This document shows, in pieces, positions 32,842 through 44,469 of a DNA stretch of 64,000 nucleotides. The notes below the pieces were generated by a model that made no database searches, was not told the DNA's origin, and was given only the letters and a program-made list of their open reading frames with translations. The position numbers and the translations under genes were made by a program. Within the stretch, counting starts at the first letter, position 1, and each line of letters opens with the position of its first letter. This stretch comes from Isoetes taiwanensis (taxonomy: Eukaryota > Streptophyta > Lycopodiopsida > Isoetales > Isoetaceae): assembly GCA_021234155.1 (NCBI GenBank), contig JAJEKV010000072.1, positions 62,001 to 126,000 of the forward strand, given 5' to 3'.

Positions 32842-35396
32842 CTAGAGTTCATGGTTTCCATTTTGTTGGCCAAGGTCCTTAACTGTTGCCTTTGGTTTAA
32901 GCAACTTGGGTGTTCCTACAGGCATCATGGGCTTCCCGTCTTCCCCTTCCTTCCACATTTTTATACCGCCTGTAGGCAGCCAATCCAAGAAGCACGGACG
33001 GGTTTTGTAATACATGACAGGCCACTCTCCATTCATTGCAAATTTGAATGTCAGGGGGGTGGTGTGGCCAGTCAATCTATCATCGCCGTCGGGTATGTAC
33101 CCTTCTATAAACCCCTTCCAATCTGGCACTTTATCAACAATGTATGGTACAGGTCCATTTAGATTGCATTTGTGGAACTCATATAACAATTCGGGCATGG
33201 TCATGGTCTCCTCGGCCTTCTTTAGAGTGGAGGAGAAGTTGCCAAACATAGCATCAATGTCTTCATGTGTATGTCCAGGCATCATGAAACCCAACTCTAT
33301 CTCCTCGAACACACCAAGATATACTAGGTATGAAAGATACGAGAAAACATACCTGTTTTTTGTTTTGACCCAAGCATTGTTCGGGCCGCAAAGAACAATG
33401 TTCTGGGAGGGGCTTGAAAGAAGGTCCTTCTCGCAAGGTGCAAGCTTGCGTGGATGTTGCTATTAGTGAGTGCCAATTTCGATTTGAGTGCCGCATTATT
33501 ACGCAAGGAAGTCACCCAAGTTGGAGCTGAAGTTTCCGGCATTGAAAGATGGCCTCCAGGATACTCATGAACCATCTCAAGCCTTCTCAAGATACTATTC
33601 AAAGAACCGACATGGAAGTTCGAGTCATCTGGCCATAGATCCAAAGCAAAGTTTCCATAGCTTCCCCTCCCATGACCATGAGTGAGAGCACCCGTCAATG
33701 ATGTTTTAAGTTTATCCAGTCTCCACCGATTGCTGCAATTTAGGAATCATTGTCTTTGCCTGGTCCATCTTATCATGAATTATACAAACATAGTCTTTGG
33801 GATGCCTATGGGACAACAATCTCCACGACCAGTACTGGGTACGACAGGAGGCTTGCTCCAATCTATGTGCTCTTCTCTGATCATGCAATATCCGCCTTTC
33901 TGCCTCATCCTTTGTCTTCAACAACTTTGTACGAATGACCTCGCATGTATCACATTTGGAGAACGGAATTTTTTTTGCAATACTGACATCCATGAAGCTC
34001 CTTTTCCAAGTTCTATGAAAGCCCGCTGGCGATACTTTCTTTGCCCATCGCTGCCATGACTTCTACATTCACCTCTTCTAGGATGCTTGTTTTCGTAAAC
34101 ATTGCGTAACTTCCCTCGATGTTTTCCGGATGCCTTCTTCATTCCTCCGACTATGGTGAGGCAAGGATTCGCAAATTCTCCCTTACTTAACATTGAGAAA
34201 ACAGCCTCCTGAGGCTAAGGTAGATGCACGACGCTTGAAAGTACCCGCGGTTCCGGTGCTTTCGCTGCCAAGCACCCTCGATGTATTGTGCTTTCCATTT
34301 CAGATACCCTGACTTTGAGATTCCCAGCCCAAGGTACCAGGCCTTCTCACAGACTAGCCTCCCATGCAAGACCAGACGTTCCACTCGACGGCCTTTCATG
34401 TTGTTCCCAAGCATGTCATACACAAATGTCACCATGTCGCTACACTTCATTGCATAGAACTCCTTGCGCATCTCGATGACCTGATTATGTGAGAACTTTG
34501 CACAACACCTGTGTTTGCAACACAAGGTCGCTCGATATTTTAAAATAGCCTCCTTAGAGCTAAGGCGCTCAATCTTAGGTTGTCTCAAGAACCGCCCTCT
34601 GACGGGAGAGTGGAAAGTGTACTTGCGCCTCTCGAAATTAGGATGCTTCTCAACAATAGAGCTGCCTTGACTTGAGGGAGTATTTGATTGCTCGCTTGGC
34701 TTTGCGTAAAGAAGATTTCGACACCTTTACACCATCCACTGTAACATATTTGTTACTCCACCTCACAAGCATACCTGCTTTTGGTACCTGTAAACAAGCC
34801 TGACAGCGGAAATTCACTTCAGGAGGAGTCGGGTAACCCTCAACAATTGTCACTCCAATGCATTTCAACCCTAAGAACTGATCGCATACTGCATCATCTG
34901 GGCCTGTAAAGGATATGAACCCCTTTCCAGCGGGAATGGAGACGCAAGAGTGCCATATTTCACAGTCCTTCTCCAGTAAAGTGTATCTAGTCTGGGGGAT
35001 AAGTCCCATAGTTGATTCCACTCTCTGTTTTTTAGAGGTGGACCCGACATCCTCTACATTGGATTCACGGACGTCTTCCTCTCTCCAAAGAATGAAGGAT
35101 CCTTTGGCTTCTCCTATAGTTTCTGCATCCGGAGTGGGCCATGGTAGGGCGTGACACTCCTCGAAAACCTCTTCAACACCAACACTAACAGCTCCATGGG
35201 GGATGCTTCTGAAATGGCATTGGTTAGAGTCTCCAGCGAACCCTTTGGCAATAGGACGACCATCCTTGAAGATGTACACTTCCTGCAGAACAGATGGGTC
35301 AGAACATGGGGCCAGGTTATTGAGAGCAGAACATACTGCAACGGGCATCGATACGGGTCTGAAATCGGGCGGACGCCCAAATTGATTTTGAAACAT
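32842..35396 (-). CDS. DUF7869-type transposase-like gene with DUF8039-like N-terminus
   Basis: Read on the reverse strand, successive frames give one protein. The N-terminal part (35396-34650) holds a DUF8039-like block (KDGRPIAKGFAGDSNQCHFR, GSFILWREEDV), a domain found in plant transposon proteins. Next come CCKHRCCAKFS and REEL-rich segments (34588-34187), a Cys pair FSKCDTCEVIRTKLL (33993-33712), TGALTHGHGRGSYGN (33698 onward), and WVKTKNRYVFSYLSYLV with ELGFMMPGHTHEDIDAMFGN (33400-33240). The last is the hallmark of DUF7869, a transposase-like (probably RNase H fold) family. The stop is at 32842. Several frame changes separate the parts; some may be introns, others decay or assembly indels. 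A palindrome of the 22-bp family lies over its first codons, so the stated start is doubtful. It is divergent from the ParB/methylase-like gene and may belong to the same mobile unit. Confidence 0.65.
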
Positions 35397-36271
35397 CGCT
35401 TATGAGCTTACTGGGAAAACTAAATTAGGCGGCCGCCCAATTTACTTGGTCCAAATGTAAATAGGCAAAAGCACACTGGCCAAAGCAGACTGGGCAAAGC
35501 ACACAACCCAATGTAAATTGGGCGCTCGCCCAATTTCTTCTATGTCCTGCAGGTGGGAAGACATGAGCGCCTACAGTCATGGTTTGGCCATAAGACATGG
35601 ATGACATGCACGTGGAAATGGCCAAAGTAAACTGGGCCGCCCGAAATGGATCCTGTGCACTTGGCAGTGGCCAAAGCAAACTGGGCGGGCGCCCAAAATG
35701 GATGTTGTACACGTGGCAGTGTTCATAGTAAAGTGGGCGCCCGCCCACGTTTATCCCAGGTGTTTTTGGAGGGCTACACAATATTGGCTGGTTTTGAAGA
35801 GTGTCAGAACTTAACTCCCCCACAGTGGACATCCATATGTATCAGAACTTGCACTGACTTATGAAAATTCAATCTTACAAGCATTGAATTGATGGGCCAT
35901 AGAGAGAGAACGTATACACAGCAAACTCCTCTGTGTACTAGCCTGCCAATGTGGCATGAAGTCTAAAAACCTGACAAGTAGATTTCTTGTAGAATTTGAA
36001 TAAGGTGGAAGGATGCACTGCAGCTAGCAAAGCCAGGGGGACAGAAATTGAATCCCAGGTGCTGACATCACTAAAAAACATCTTGCAAAAAATGTTGCAC
36101 TAGTCGAGCAAACATGATTCATAACTGAAGAAACAGTCCCAAGATCACAAATCTAGCTTAGTTAAGAAAAATTACCTTTGGAGTCAGTGGCGCCATGTAA
36201 GATCTTCGACAAAGTATATTAAAGTAGGCGCTCAAGAATGAAGGCTTCCAAAAACAGAGGGCAATAGAAAT

Positions 36272-36348
36272 AAATGGGGGGGAATTTAAGATGCGTATTT
36301 GAGTCACTCAACAAATTCAAATTCAGAATTCAAATTCTCCCCCCATTT
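36272..36348. repeat. inverted repeat in the divergent intergenic region
   Basis: aaatgggggggaattt (36272-36287) pairs with aaattctccccccattt (36332-36348) across a 44-base loop. It lies between the divergent transposase-like and methylase-like genes. Confidence 0.75.
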
Positions 36349-36660
36349 GTATGCATTTATTAGGGGGCAAACTTTATTAACGTTATTGGGGACACGTATG
36401 GTGGTGTCATTAAATGTAGCTCACGTATGCATTATTCAATATTTTTGAATTTCATATTTGAATTGTGTACCCTTTAATACTTTCACATACGGCATGCCAT
36501 GTGGCGCCTACATATTGGTGGAGGAGGGATTTCGAGGTGGCGTCCAGGCCACCCTTCATTATTTTTGGAGCCTGCAAATTAATTATGGACTGCAACGGTC
36601 CATTATAACCGGAATCGGACACTTGTCCGCAGCGGGTGCAATGTGAGTGCATGCCTCACT

Positions 36661-36668
36661 TATAAATA
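36661..36668 (+). promoter_or_regulatory. TATA box of the ParB/methylase-like gene
   Basis: cacttataaatattcc contains a textbook TATAAATA box, 127 bases upstream of the inferred ATG at 36788. A start of transcription near 36690-36695 would leave a 5' UTR of about 95 bases. Confidence 0.6.
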
Positions 36669-36787
36669 TTCCTTTCTCTGGATAACCGCATTTTCAACAG
36701 TCTTCAGTTCGCCTGCGAAACAGCCGCTTCCTTATCACGATATCATCAGACGACAACTAAGGACAAGGCGCCAGCTCTATATTGGTT

Positions 36788-39700
36788 ATGGAAAGTCGCC
36801 CAACGAAAGGTAATGCTTGCATCACTGCCGGGTTGATGTCAATGTTTATTTATTTTTTAATAATGCTTCCCAAGACGACATGGCATCCATTCTGTCTTCC
36901 ATCTGTTCCCCTTCGTGCTTGAAAAGAAGCTTGCTCCTATTCATTCAAGGTCTGACCTGAAGTTACTGCAATAATGATCTTTTTTTCCTTCTAATCCCTC
37001 TCTATTCTATCCTTCTAATCAACTATCTTATGTGATGGATATTCGAGCCACCTAGACTTGCTTCCCTCACCTTCTTTTCTCAAGCTATTTTTCTGACAAT
37101 GACAGATTTCAGCATGAAAAAGGTCTGATAGTCGATCCACCTAACCTTGTTTCCTTCAGTACATTGGGCGCCCGCCCAATTTTTTTTTGATGACTCCTTT
37201 CAGCAGAACTGTGTTGGAAACTTGAAGTAGGTCGCCGTGATTCCCGCTTCAGAAACCCAAGGCGGCCGCCTTTTCTTTGCTAATAACTTCTTTCAGCAGG
37301 AACTGTGTTGGAAAGTCGAACAATGTCACCTTCATTCCCGCTCTCTAAATCGGGCGCGCGCCCTATTTCGCTCTGAGCAGATCACTTGCATGGAAGTCGA
37401 AGCACCTCTACTTCCTTCCCCTTCATTGAATTCGGCCAGGTTTCAAGCCTAACCGCGGACAAAATTGGGCCTCCACAAGGAAGCTTGTCGGCCTGGTGCC
37501 CGAACGACTCGCCTAGCAAATTAAGGCGGACGCCAATTTCGAAAGGGCATGCCTCTCCCCTAGCGCCACCTTGAACCATTCCTACTAACTTTCAAGTCAC
37601 TAAATTGGGCGGGCGCCCTATTTATCTTAAATGTATGCCCACGGTACTTTCCGTAAGCTGTACTCACTTCAAGTTTGATGCAATGCAGGAGTAATGGCAA
37701 GGACAAAATCGACTGCCCGCATGCCCGGCTATGGGCCTGGCTTGCCGCAGGCTGTTGCTGCGGCTAAAGAGACAGAGGAGGATGTGACATTTGAAGGAAT
37801 TGAAGTAGTTCCAGAAGATATCACTTCTGTTGCTGACAAGTACACATGGTGCATTGAAATTGGTAACGTGAAATTGAAGTCCAAAGACAAACCATCTGAA
37901 GGATTTATGTTTATATTTTGCCGTGCCTGGGACAAAGAAGACAAGCAATATCGGGATAGCAATTGATATGGGGATAAACGCAGAAGTACCCGGGGAGATA
38001 GAAGTTTTTGTGGAAGACGTATTGGACAAGTGCTTCCGTGCTTACAGGCTACCCCTCGCCACGTATGACCCTCAGCTAATGTCGGCAAGCATAACCGAAA
38101 ATCAAAACTCGTGCGCCGCAAAGGGTTGGCAGCTGGACTCATATGAGAGCTTGGAAAAATCTGGAATTAGAAAGCGTGGAGATGTTATTGACGGTTTCTA
38201 CACAGTCAGGCAGTGGATTCTTGAACACAAGCAGACCAGGTCGAAAGGCCTGTATACAGAATATCATGGGAAGGCCCAGCCAAAAGTGTATGACACGGCC
38301 TGGTTGAAGTCTCGATACGGAGTTACCAAAAAGGGAGACGTAGAGAAGTCTAAGGTAGGTGACAAAAGCACTGCTACAAAGAAGAAGAGATCGTCTTTGA
38401 CAACAAACCCCAGCATTGAGATGCCTGTTGTCATGCTTGGAGGTATGCAAAAGAGACCAAGATCCTCTGAACGGAGCAACACTTCCGGAGAATCTAATGA
38501 ACATTCTCCTGATCTTCGGTTGAAGAAGAAAAAAAGAGCAGAGGATCAAGCAGGCACCTCCCATAAGACACGAAGATGTCCCACTCCGCCTCAGAGTCCA
38601 TCCGCCACAAGCGAGGACAGTGAAACGGCTAGCGATAGTGCAGAGGGGGGATCACTGCCAATTGTACAGTATACAGCCTCCACTGGGGAGTTAACACAGG
38701 AAAGTAAGCGTGAATTATCTCAGAGCGCGATGTTAAACATCAAGCAAAGGGAGAGGATTTACCCACTTGGTGTAGGATTCGAAATTGAGGTCGACATATT
38801 CAAGATGCATCAAGCCCCTGCAAACATGACTTGCAGGATCATCAGTGCTGAACACGTGGATACCCTTTATGAATCTTTCATAACTATGCAAATGCATCCT
38901 CCTTGTGTAGATGTCGTTCCGTTTGACCCTTCAACAGGTCGTGCTATTAAATGGAAAAGAGCAAGTGATTTGGATAATGCAGAGTTCTGGATCGTTAATG
39001 GAAATCACACTACAGCCGTTACTCAGATCCTTGTGAACCAGGCATTGAAATGGCCTCCTGAAAGGAGCCATTTGAAAGATTTGATATTTTTCTTTTATGC
39101 GAAGAGAAAGTGTCGTGTACTGGCTGGAAACCTAACTCCAACGGAATATGTTAAGGTCAGCCAGGAAACAAATGATATCATAGTGAAGACAATTCACGCA
39201 GATGTCTTCTTTGAGGAGGTCCAGCAACTTCGCAATCAGTGGGAACTCTATGGCAAGCCCAAGAAAGGAAAGCGTGGTCAATCAACGGAAGGCGCTTACT
39301 CTGTAAGTTATGTCCCCATTAACCAAATCGGGCGCCCGCCCAATTTCAACCATCCAATTGCTCTTCTAATCTCTTCTAATGTATGCACCCTCAATCGGCT
39401 TCACTCCAAATAGGGCGCCCGCCGAATTTCATAGCCTTCATGCCTGTCCATATTGTAGTTTCGTCTAATTCTATAGTCGTCTCAAGTTGTCTTACACTAT
39501 CTTTTGTTCGCAGGAATGGCTAGCTATAGCAAAGCAGACCCTGAAGAATAAGAGCATACGGGACTATGATTATTTCGTCTATCTTGACGAAGAAACTTGG
39601 AATATGTGCACTCGAGTCGCTCAACTATTTTACGAGGACGAGCTGAAGGATGAGAATGGCGAAAGAATTGAAGTCAAGGATCGCCTACTTGATGTTCACA

Positions 39701-41530
39701 AACAATTTTGTCGGCCGATGAAGTCTATGCACCCCATGGATTTGCAGAGGTTAATGAGGGAGATCATGGCGTAAAGACGCTCATCAAGGCCACGAAGGCT
39801 TATAAAGGAAGGCGGTCATGAAGACTAGAGCGCAAGAATTAAGGAAGATTGGCATTGTTGAGCCGCATTACTGAAATATCTAAGAGAGGTGAAGAAGTTG
39901 AAAGTTGAAAATATGGATGAAGTCAAACAGTTTCATCCCATATTCACAGAGAACCTCATGCTAATGTTTGCAAACAGTGTCAGTGATTGGACGGAGAGTC
40001 GGAAAGAAGCTGAGAAGGAAAATCTACCAGAGACTCTTATTACAAAAGTGAACGAATACCTCCGTGGACCAGTTGAAGAGGGTCCAAAGGCTTTCAAATG
40101 CCTCACTGTCAGTCCACTAGGGATTTGTGTTAATGTCGTCAACACGTCAGCACGTCTTATTGGATGTGACTTTAGGAACCATATTAAATGGTCCGTGGAG
40201 GAGTATCAGAAATTCATGGATCAGATTAGTATCCTAACGGACCAGCAGTTGTATTGGATTACCATATTTATAAACCCAGAGCATTTGAACGAGTGCTTGG
40301 CTGCAATGAAAACTATAGACGGCGGTAGTCGGGTGTGGATTGGAGCATACCAGGATCCGAAAGCAAAGTCAGGGTCAACCTCCAGAGTTCGTGAGCTTCA
40401 GAGTCTTGTGTTGGTCATGTACGTGGCCCGAGACCAAGCGGCATCTCCTGCACTGGATGAATTGAATCTATGCTTTATTCAAAGTGACCATCCACAGCAG
40501 CATTCAAAATTTCCACAGCACCTTAAGGAGGCAGAGGACATCGCGAAGAAATTACCCGACGAGGAGTGCTCGGCAGGTAATATTCTTTGAAATATGGCGG
40601 TCGCCCAATTTATGTTGCTTTTGCTGAAATATTTTCTCTTTCAGCATATTGGTTGTATCGTCCGTGGGGTGATAAGACTGCAGCTGGTGGGTCTGGACCT
40701 CTCGTTCCGAATCAACTACAAGCCAAGACATGCACATATTTGGTGCGGAAACTCATGATGGAGGGTTGCAGTGTCCTTGATTTTTTTTCTGGAGGCTCAT
40801 TCAGTCGTGCAGCACTATGTGAAGGATACAAAGCAACTTCATTCGAGATGCAGGAGACCCTACAGCTCAAGCTAGTGCAGATCTTCGATCAATTGGAAAT
40901 AATGTTGGACGAAAATAAATCATTGGCCCGCCGGAGATGTAAGATTGCGAGAGGGCAAGAAGAAGAAATCAGGTTCCAAGCCTCCACAGTCCACAAATGA
41001 TTGCCCCACACCAAATCCATTCCCCGCCGGATCGCTCAGAACTGCAAATCCACGCCACCGAGTAAGGATTCCCTTTGCAGATCAAATAAAGAAGGTCAGG
41101 GATTAGGAAGTAAGGATCTATCCATCTTCCGAATTAAAAAGATAGAATTAATATGTCGGGCAGAACCCAAATGGTGAACACTCGATGTCATTGACGCCAG
41201 CTCGAAATTCAATGATATAGTGGACAATGATCGTGAGGAATCCATCGTGAAGGACACACCTCAAAGTCAGCAGGAAAAAGAACCAGAGAAAGCTCAAGAT
41301 GATGACGAGGAAGAAAATCGTGTACACAACGCTGATGTAATAATGGATGACGAAGGAGATGGGTGACATAGAGATAGGGCGTGGAGGGCCGATGAAAAGG
41401 TGGCTCCCCGAGCAATGAAGAGTTCATAAACAAGATGGAAGCTATAAAGGAAGCTGCCATGCAACAACAAGATCAACTTCATGACGCCGACAACACCGAG
41501 GAGAACCCCCGGATCCGCGAAAAACCTTAA
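36788..41530 (+). CDS. ParB-like / beta-class DNA methyltransferase-like multi-exon gene, copy 1
   Basis: Exon 1 (36788-36809, ATG GAA AGT) joins exon 2 (from 37689) in frame across an 880-base intron. Further introns are 39303-39513 and 40577-40644, all GT-AG. The product starts basic, then has IYPLGVGFEIEVD and a ParB/sulfiredoxin-like motif, FWIVNGNHTTAV. Exons after 39514 carry LYWITIFINPEHL and, from 40645, NQLQAKTCTYLVRKLM with VLDFFSGGSFSRAAL, which matches motif X and the SAM-binding FxGxG motif of beta-class N4/N6 DNA methyltransferases. The catalytic DPPY position reads SPLG, so activity is doubtful. An acidic tail (EKAQDDDEEENRV) leads to a stop near 41528. At least three frame changes occur between 37900 and 41000, so this copy is decayed or mis-assembled. 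It is paralogous to the gene at 59753-63573. Where the protein acts is not known; it has basic, NLS-like runs. Confidence 0.7.
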
Positions 41531-41960
41531 TGATTCATTGAGTTGTTGAAATTGGGCCTACCAATTTCACGATCCCACATATGTCGAATCTATGGTACAT
41601 CATGTATTTTTCTATCTAAAGTAAAACATATAATCTTTTATCTGTAACATTTTGAGATCTTGAAATACAAAATTTTCATGTGAAGTTGTTCATTCTATTG
41701 GATCTAATTGCTTGTATTCTAATAGAAGTCTGACATAATTGGGCGGGCGCCCAATTTCCCTGCACTAGAAGAGTTCCCTCATAGAAATTGGGCGGGCGCC
41801 CAATTTGAACCTTAAGGCTATCAATGCGAGCAGTTGAACATGAAGTCAAGTGGAACTGCCTTATAAATTACAAAAGCAAGAGTATTACTACAATCCGATT
41901 ACAACAACATGACTATCACATTACAACAATCTGATCTAGGGGACTCTTCCGAAATCATTT
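41531..41960. other. 3' flank of copy 1 with two palindromes
   Basis: AT-rich, non-coding sequence holding two of the best-preserved 22-bp palindromes (41737-41758 and 41785-41806), 26 bases apart in the same orientation. Confidence 0.6.
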
Positions 41961-42221
41961 TCAGCAGCCCACCCCGGAGATCTTTTCTATCATGTACATT
42001 TGATGCTCTCTATTCCATATCATGGATGGATGATAACATCGAAGGGATCGGGATAATGGCGAGGGATTGAGACTCACAATGGTCATCCAATCTTCCATGG
42101 CTATTTCTCGCCAAGACCTTTGCTTGAAGTTTTCGTGATTCATCTTGCACGTAATGGAATCACGCTCAGGACCAACAGGAGACCACATGGTTAGACTAAG
42201 GCCAAATTTGTTGGCCAACAT
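41961..42221 (-). CDS. small unrecognised protein, 86 residues
   Basis: A reverse-strand ATG-initiated frame (MLANKFGLSLTMWSPVG) whose C-terminal half, EDWMTIVSLNPSP ... MIWNREHQMYMIEKISG, weakly resembles the forward-strand frame at 42393-42659 (DTWLHGIATGRPK ... IVWVPERDAYEIDKITN). The two convergent-to-divergent small frames lie between palindromes. The similarity suggests an ancient pair of related small genes. No domain is recognised. Confidence 0.35.
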   Translation of the reverse strand: MLANKFGLSLTMWSPVGPERDSITCKMNHENFKQRSWREIAMEDWMTIVSLNPSPLSRSLRCYHPSMIWNREHQMYMIEKISGVGC

Positions 42222-42392
42222 TGGTTTGATATATATTTATACCAACCAAAATTATTGTTGGTATTGTACACAATAATTATTGGATATACTTACCAGTCGT
42301 ATGTACGCCCAATAATGTTACTACAGTGCTTCATCAATAATTACTTGGCTATAAGTATAGCCGCATTCGAGTGCATAGCACAGCCCTTTCCT

Positions 42393-42659
42393 ATGTCTCG
42401 CCGCCCTGCTAGAGTTCTTCAGAGGTCCCAATTGCCTCCACCTCCAGAGCATTTGGACACCCTCACTTGCCTCATGACTTTCGACGACCTTCATGCATGC
42501 ATTATCAAAGGGATCACCCTTGATACCTGGCTGCATGGTATAGCTACTGGTCGACCGAAAGACTCCCCCGGCGAGTACCATGTTACTATCCATATTGTTT
42601 GGGTTCCGGAGCGCGATGCTTATGAGATTGACAAAATCACCAATAATTACAATCTATGA
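42393..42659 (+). CDS. small unrecognised protein, 88 residues
   Basis: ATG at 42393 gives MSRRPARVLQRSQLPPPPEH, a basic and proline-rich start, then TCLMTFDDLHACIIKG and a W-x-x-E-x-x-x-Y-x-I-x-K-I end similar to the reverse-strand frame at 41961-42221. No known family. It lies just downstream of the methylase-like gene and between palindromes of the same family, so it may be part of the same unit. Confidence 0.35.
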   Translation: MSRRPARVLQRSQLPPPPEHLDTLTCLMTFDDLHACIIKGITLDTWLHGIATGRPKDSPGEYHVTIHIVWVPERDAYEIDKITNNYNL

Positions 42660-42984
42660 GATGTATTTCATAAGTTCATAAGAATTTATATCTGATATGA
42701 CTGTATTAGGTAGCATCCACACTTGGTCTTATAGTTTTCAAGTACTTTTAATTGCGTTCGATTAATTATATTTGTGACAGTCTGTATTTCTATTTTCTCA
42801 AGTCTAATTGAAATTGGGCGTCGCCCTATTTCCTTTGGATGCTTCTATTAAACTTTGTTCAGACGACTATCAGGGCAAATTGGGCGGGCGCCCAATTTGC
42901 ACAAAACAAATTGATGTCTACGGATTGTGGCCTATGCTCCATCATAAAAATAGATAGAACCGGTTCCATTCATTAAGAAATGCA

Positions 42985-43356
42985 TTACATAGATTTGATA
43001 CACATATTATTAAACCAAATAAAACAACATGCCTCGACGTAGGCGCCTCGACAAAAAACGTAATACAAAGTAGAAAATATCGGGTGCCAAGTTTCACCAA
43101 TGGCTAGTTCTACTTGAATAAGATCACCCCGATCGAACTCATCAATGTAATTTCTGCTATACAGGCCCAGCCATTCATCCAATTCAAGGATCGAGTGAGG
43201 AGTGTTGACAATGAGCTTGGTTACCAAATCTTCACGCTGCCTTTTCTTCTTTTTATAAAGCTTCTTAAATAATGGTCTGAATGAGTTGTGCAGCCAAACA
43301 TCCTCTAATTTGAGTAGCCTCTTCTGTGGCCTCTCCTCAGAGACAAGTCGTTTCAA
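42985..43356 (-). CDS. unrecognised basic-start protein, about 120 residues
   Basis: A reverse-strand frame with a Lys/Arg-rich segment (FKKLYKKKKRQREDLVTKL) followed by a segment with LDEWLGLYSRNYIDEFD and GETWHPIFSTLYYVF. The start is uncertain (the listed one is a non-ATG codon). It sits just beyond the last 22-bp palindrome. I do not recognise it. Confidence 0.35.
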   Translation of the reverse strand: MKRLVSEERPQKRLLKLEDVWLHNSFRPLFKKLYKKKKRQREDLVTKLIVNTPHSILELDEWLGLYSRNYIDEFDRGDLIQVELAIGETWHPIFSTLYYVFCRGAYVEACCFIWFNNMCIKSM

Positions 43357-44147
43357 TGATGTCGGGAAGCTTCCAACTCCACCCTAGTGAGTTGATAATT
43401 GTTTTCCTTTAACAACCCATCCCCACGGAGGAGCTTCATGACCTGCCCACCGATTTCGTTTCTTCCATTCCCGATTTATCTCATTCTCGCACCTCAACCG
43501 CAATTGATTCGCGGGCTAAGATCTCACTCATCGATATGGGACTGCATTTCAGTCATTGTGAATCCATACCGGCGCCTCGTTTCAACCATTCTCACTGCTT
43601 CGTTATGAATCTATGCTGCACAGATTTGCAAAACAAAGCCTCACTAGCAACACCTCACACACAGGACGCACTTTTCCTTGACCGCGAGTTGGGCGGGCTT
43701 GTCCTTGGCTTAATAGAAAAAGCTTCTGCCATATCACCTACCAGCACGTTTCCCGAAAAATTCCGTCATTCTATTTAAAAAACCATCATATTTTAGAAAT
43801 TTGACTCAATTTCGGAGACGTATGGACTCAGGGAAAGTCCATAAATAATGAAACAGTGCTTCCAAAAATTTAATTTCATTTTCCATCAACACTTTACAGT
43901 AGTATTTCTCAAAGTGCACCTGATATCCAAGATCTACTAATTCTAGAATGGGGCTCGCATGAAAACCACAAAAACCTCCCGATAGATAGGCTTCTCATTC
44001 ATCTCAACAGATTTTCTACAATGGTGGATAGTGGGAGCCGCACACATGCGAACTACCCACGAAAAAATAAAGGGAATGTCCAATTATATAATTTGGACCC
44101 CATAAAATACAATGCTAATAGATGTTTGGCTTGTGTACCTGCCGAAA
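43357..44147. other. no recognised gene
   Basis: No supported coding frame. A block at 43946-43980 (gaatggggctcgcatgaaaa) recurs at 44650-44690, so this area takes part in the local duplications described below. Confidence 0.4.
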
Positions 44148-44218
44148 GCTTATCACTGGGATTAAAAAACCCCGCCCTTTTGGGTTTTCGAGGAAAAACC
44201 CTAGTGATAAGCCTTCGG
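44135..44218 (-). repeat. conserved stem-loop, copy related to the LINE 3' region
   Basis: tgccgaaagcttatcact and agtgataagccttcggca form a long stem. On the reverse strand the loop side reads agggtttttcctcgaaaac then gggcggggttttttaatcc. A very similar loop with a different but still pairing stem lies at 49298-49365. Confidence 0.8.
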
Positions 44219-44469
44219 CAAGGGGCTTGGACAAACGTAAGGCTGAGAATTCGCTCCCAAAACCCACAAATAGAAAAGTCGAAGCTGCGGCCGCTCGCCA
44301 ACCTGTACCTGCACATCACCAATGCTAGAAAAAATGTGACAAAACAAACTTCCCAAAATGGAGGGGCTGATCACGCGTGCCACGCGACAATAAAACAAAA
44401 ACCTCTTCAAATAGAGGGGCTGGTCACGCGTGCCAGGCGACAAATACATTAAACAAAGAAGGGGGGAAG

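Larger units (their letters stand above)
35363..42900. repeat. family of dispersed 22-bp palindromes (core attgggcgggcgcccaat)
   Basis: The ideal copy is a perfect inverted repeat of two 10-base arms (aaattgggcg and its complement) around a GG or CC centre. Copies start at about 35363, 35422, 35514, 35677, 35731, 37161, 37347, 37519, 37602, 39325, 39407, 40592, 41737, 41785, 42811 and 42877, with weaker ones near 35630 and 37258. Arms vary but usually in matched pairs. All lie in introns or flanks of the 36788-41530 gene or around the 5' end of the divergent gene; none is inside its coding exons. At 35607-35755 and in intron 1 they close degenerate tandem units of about 62 and 93 bases. Confidence 0.92.

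Noticed and set aside
35363-42900. Organelle (mitochondrial) DNA insertion, because GC-rich palindromes are common in some mitochondria
   Set aside because: The palindromes lie in spliceosomal introns of a gene with a nuclear TATA box, and no organelle gene is present.
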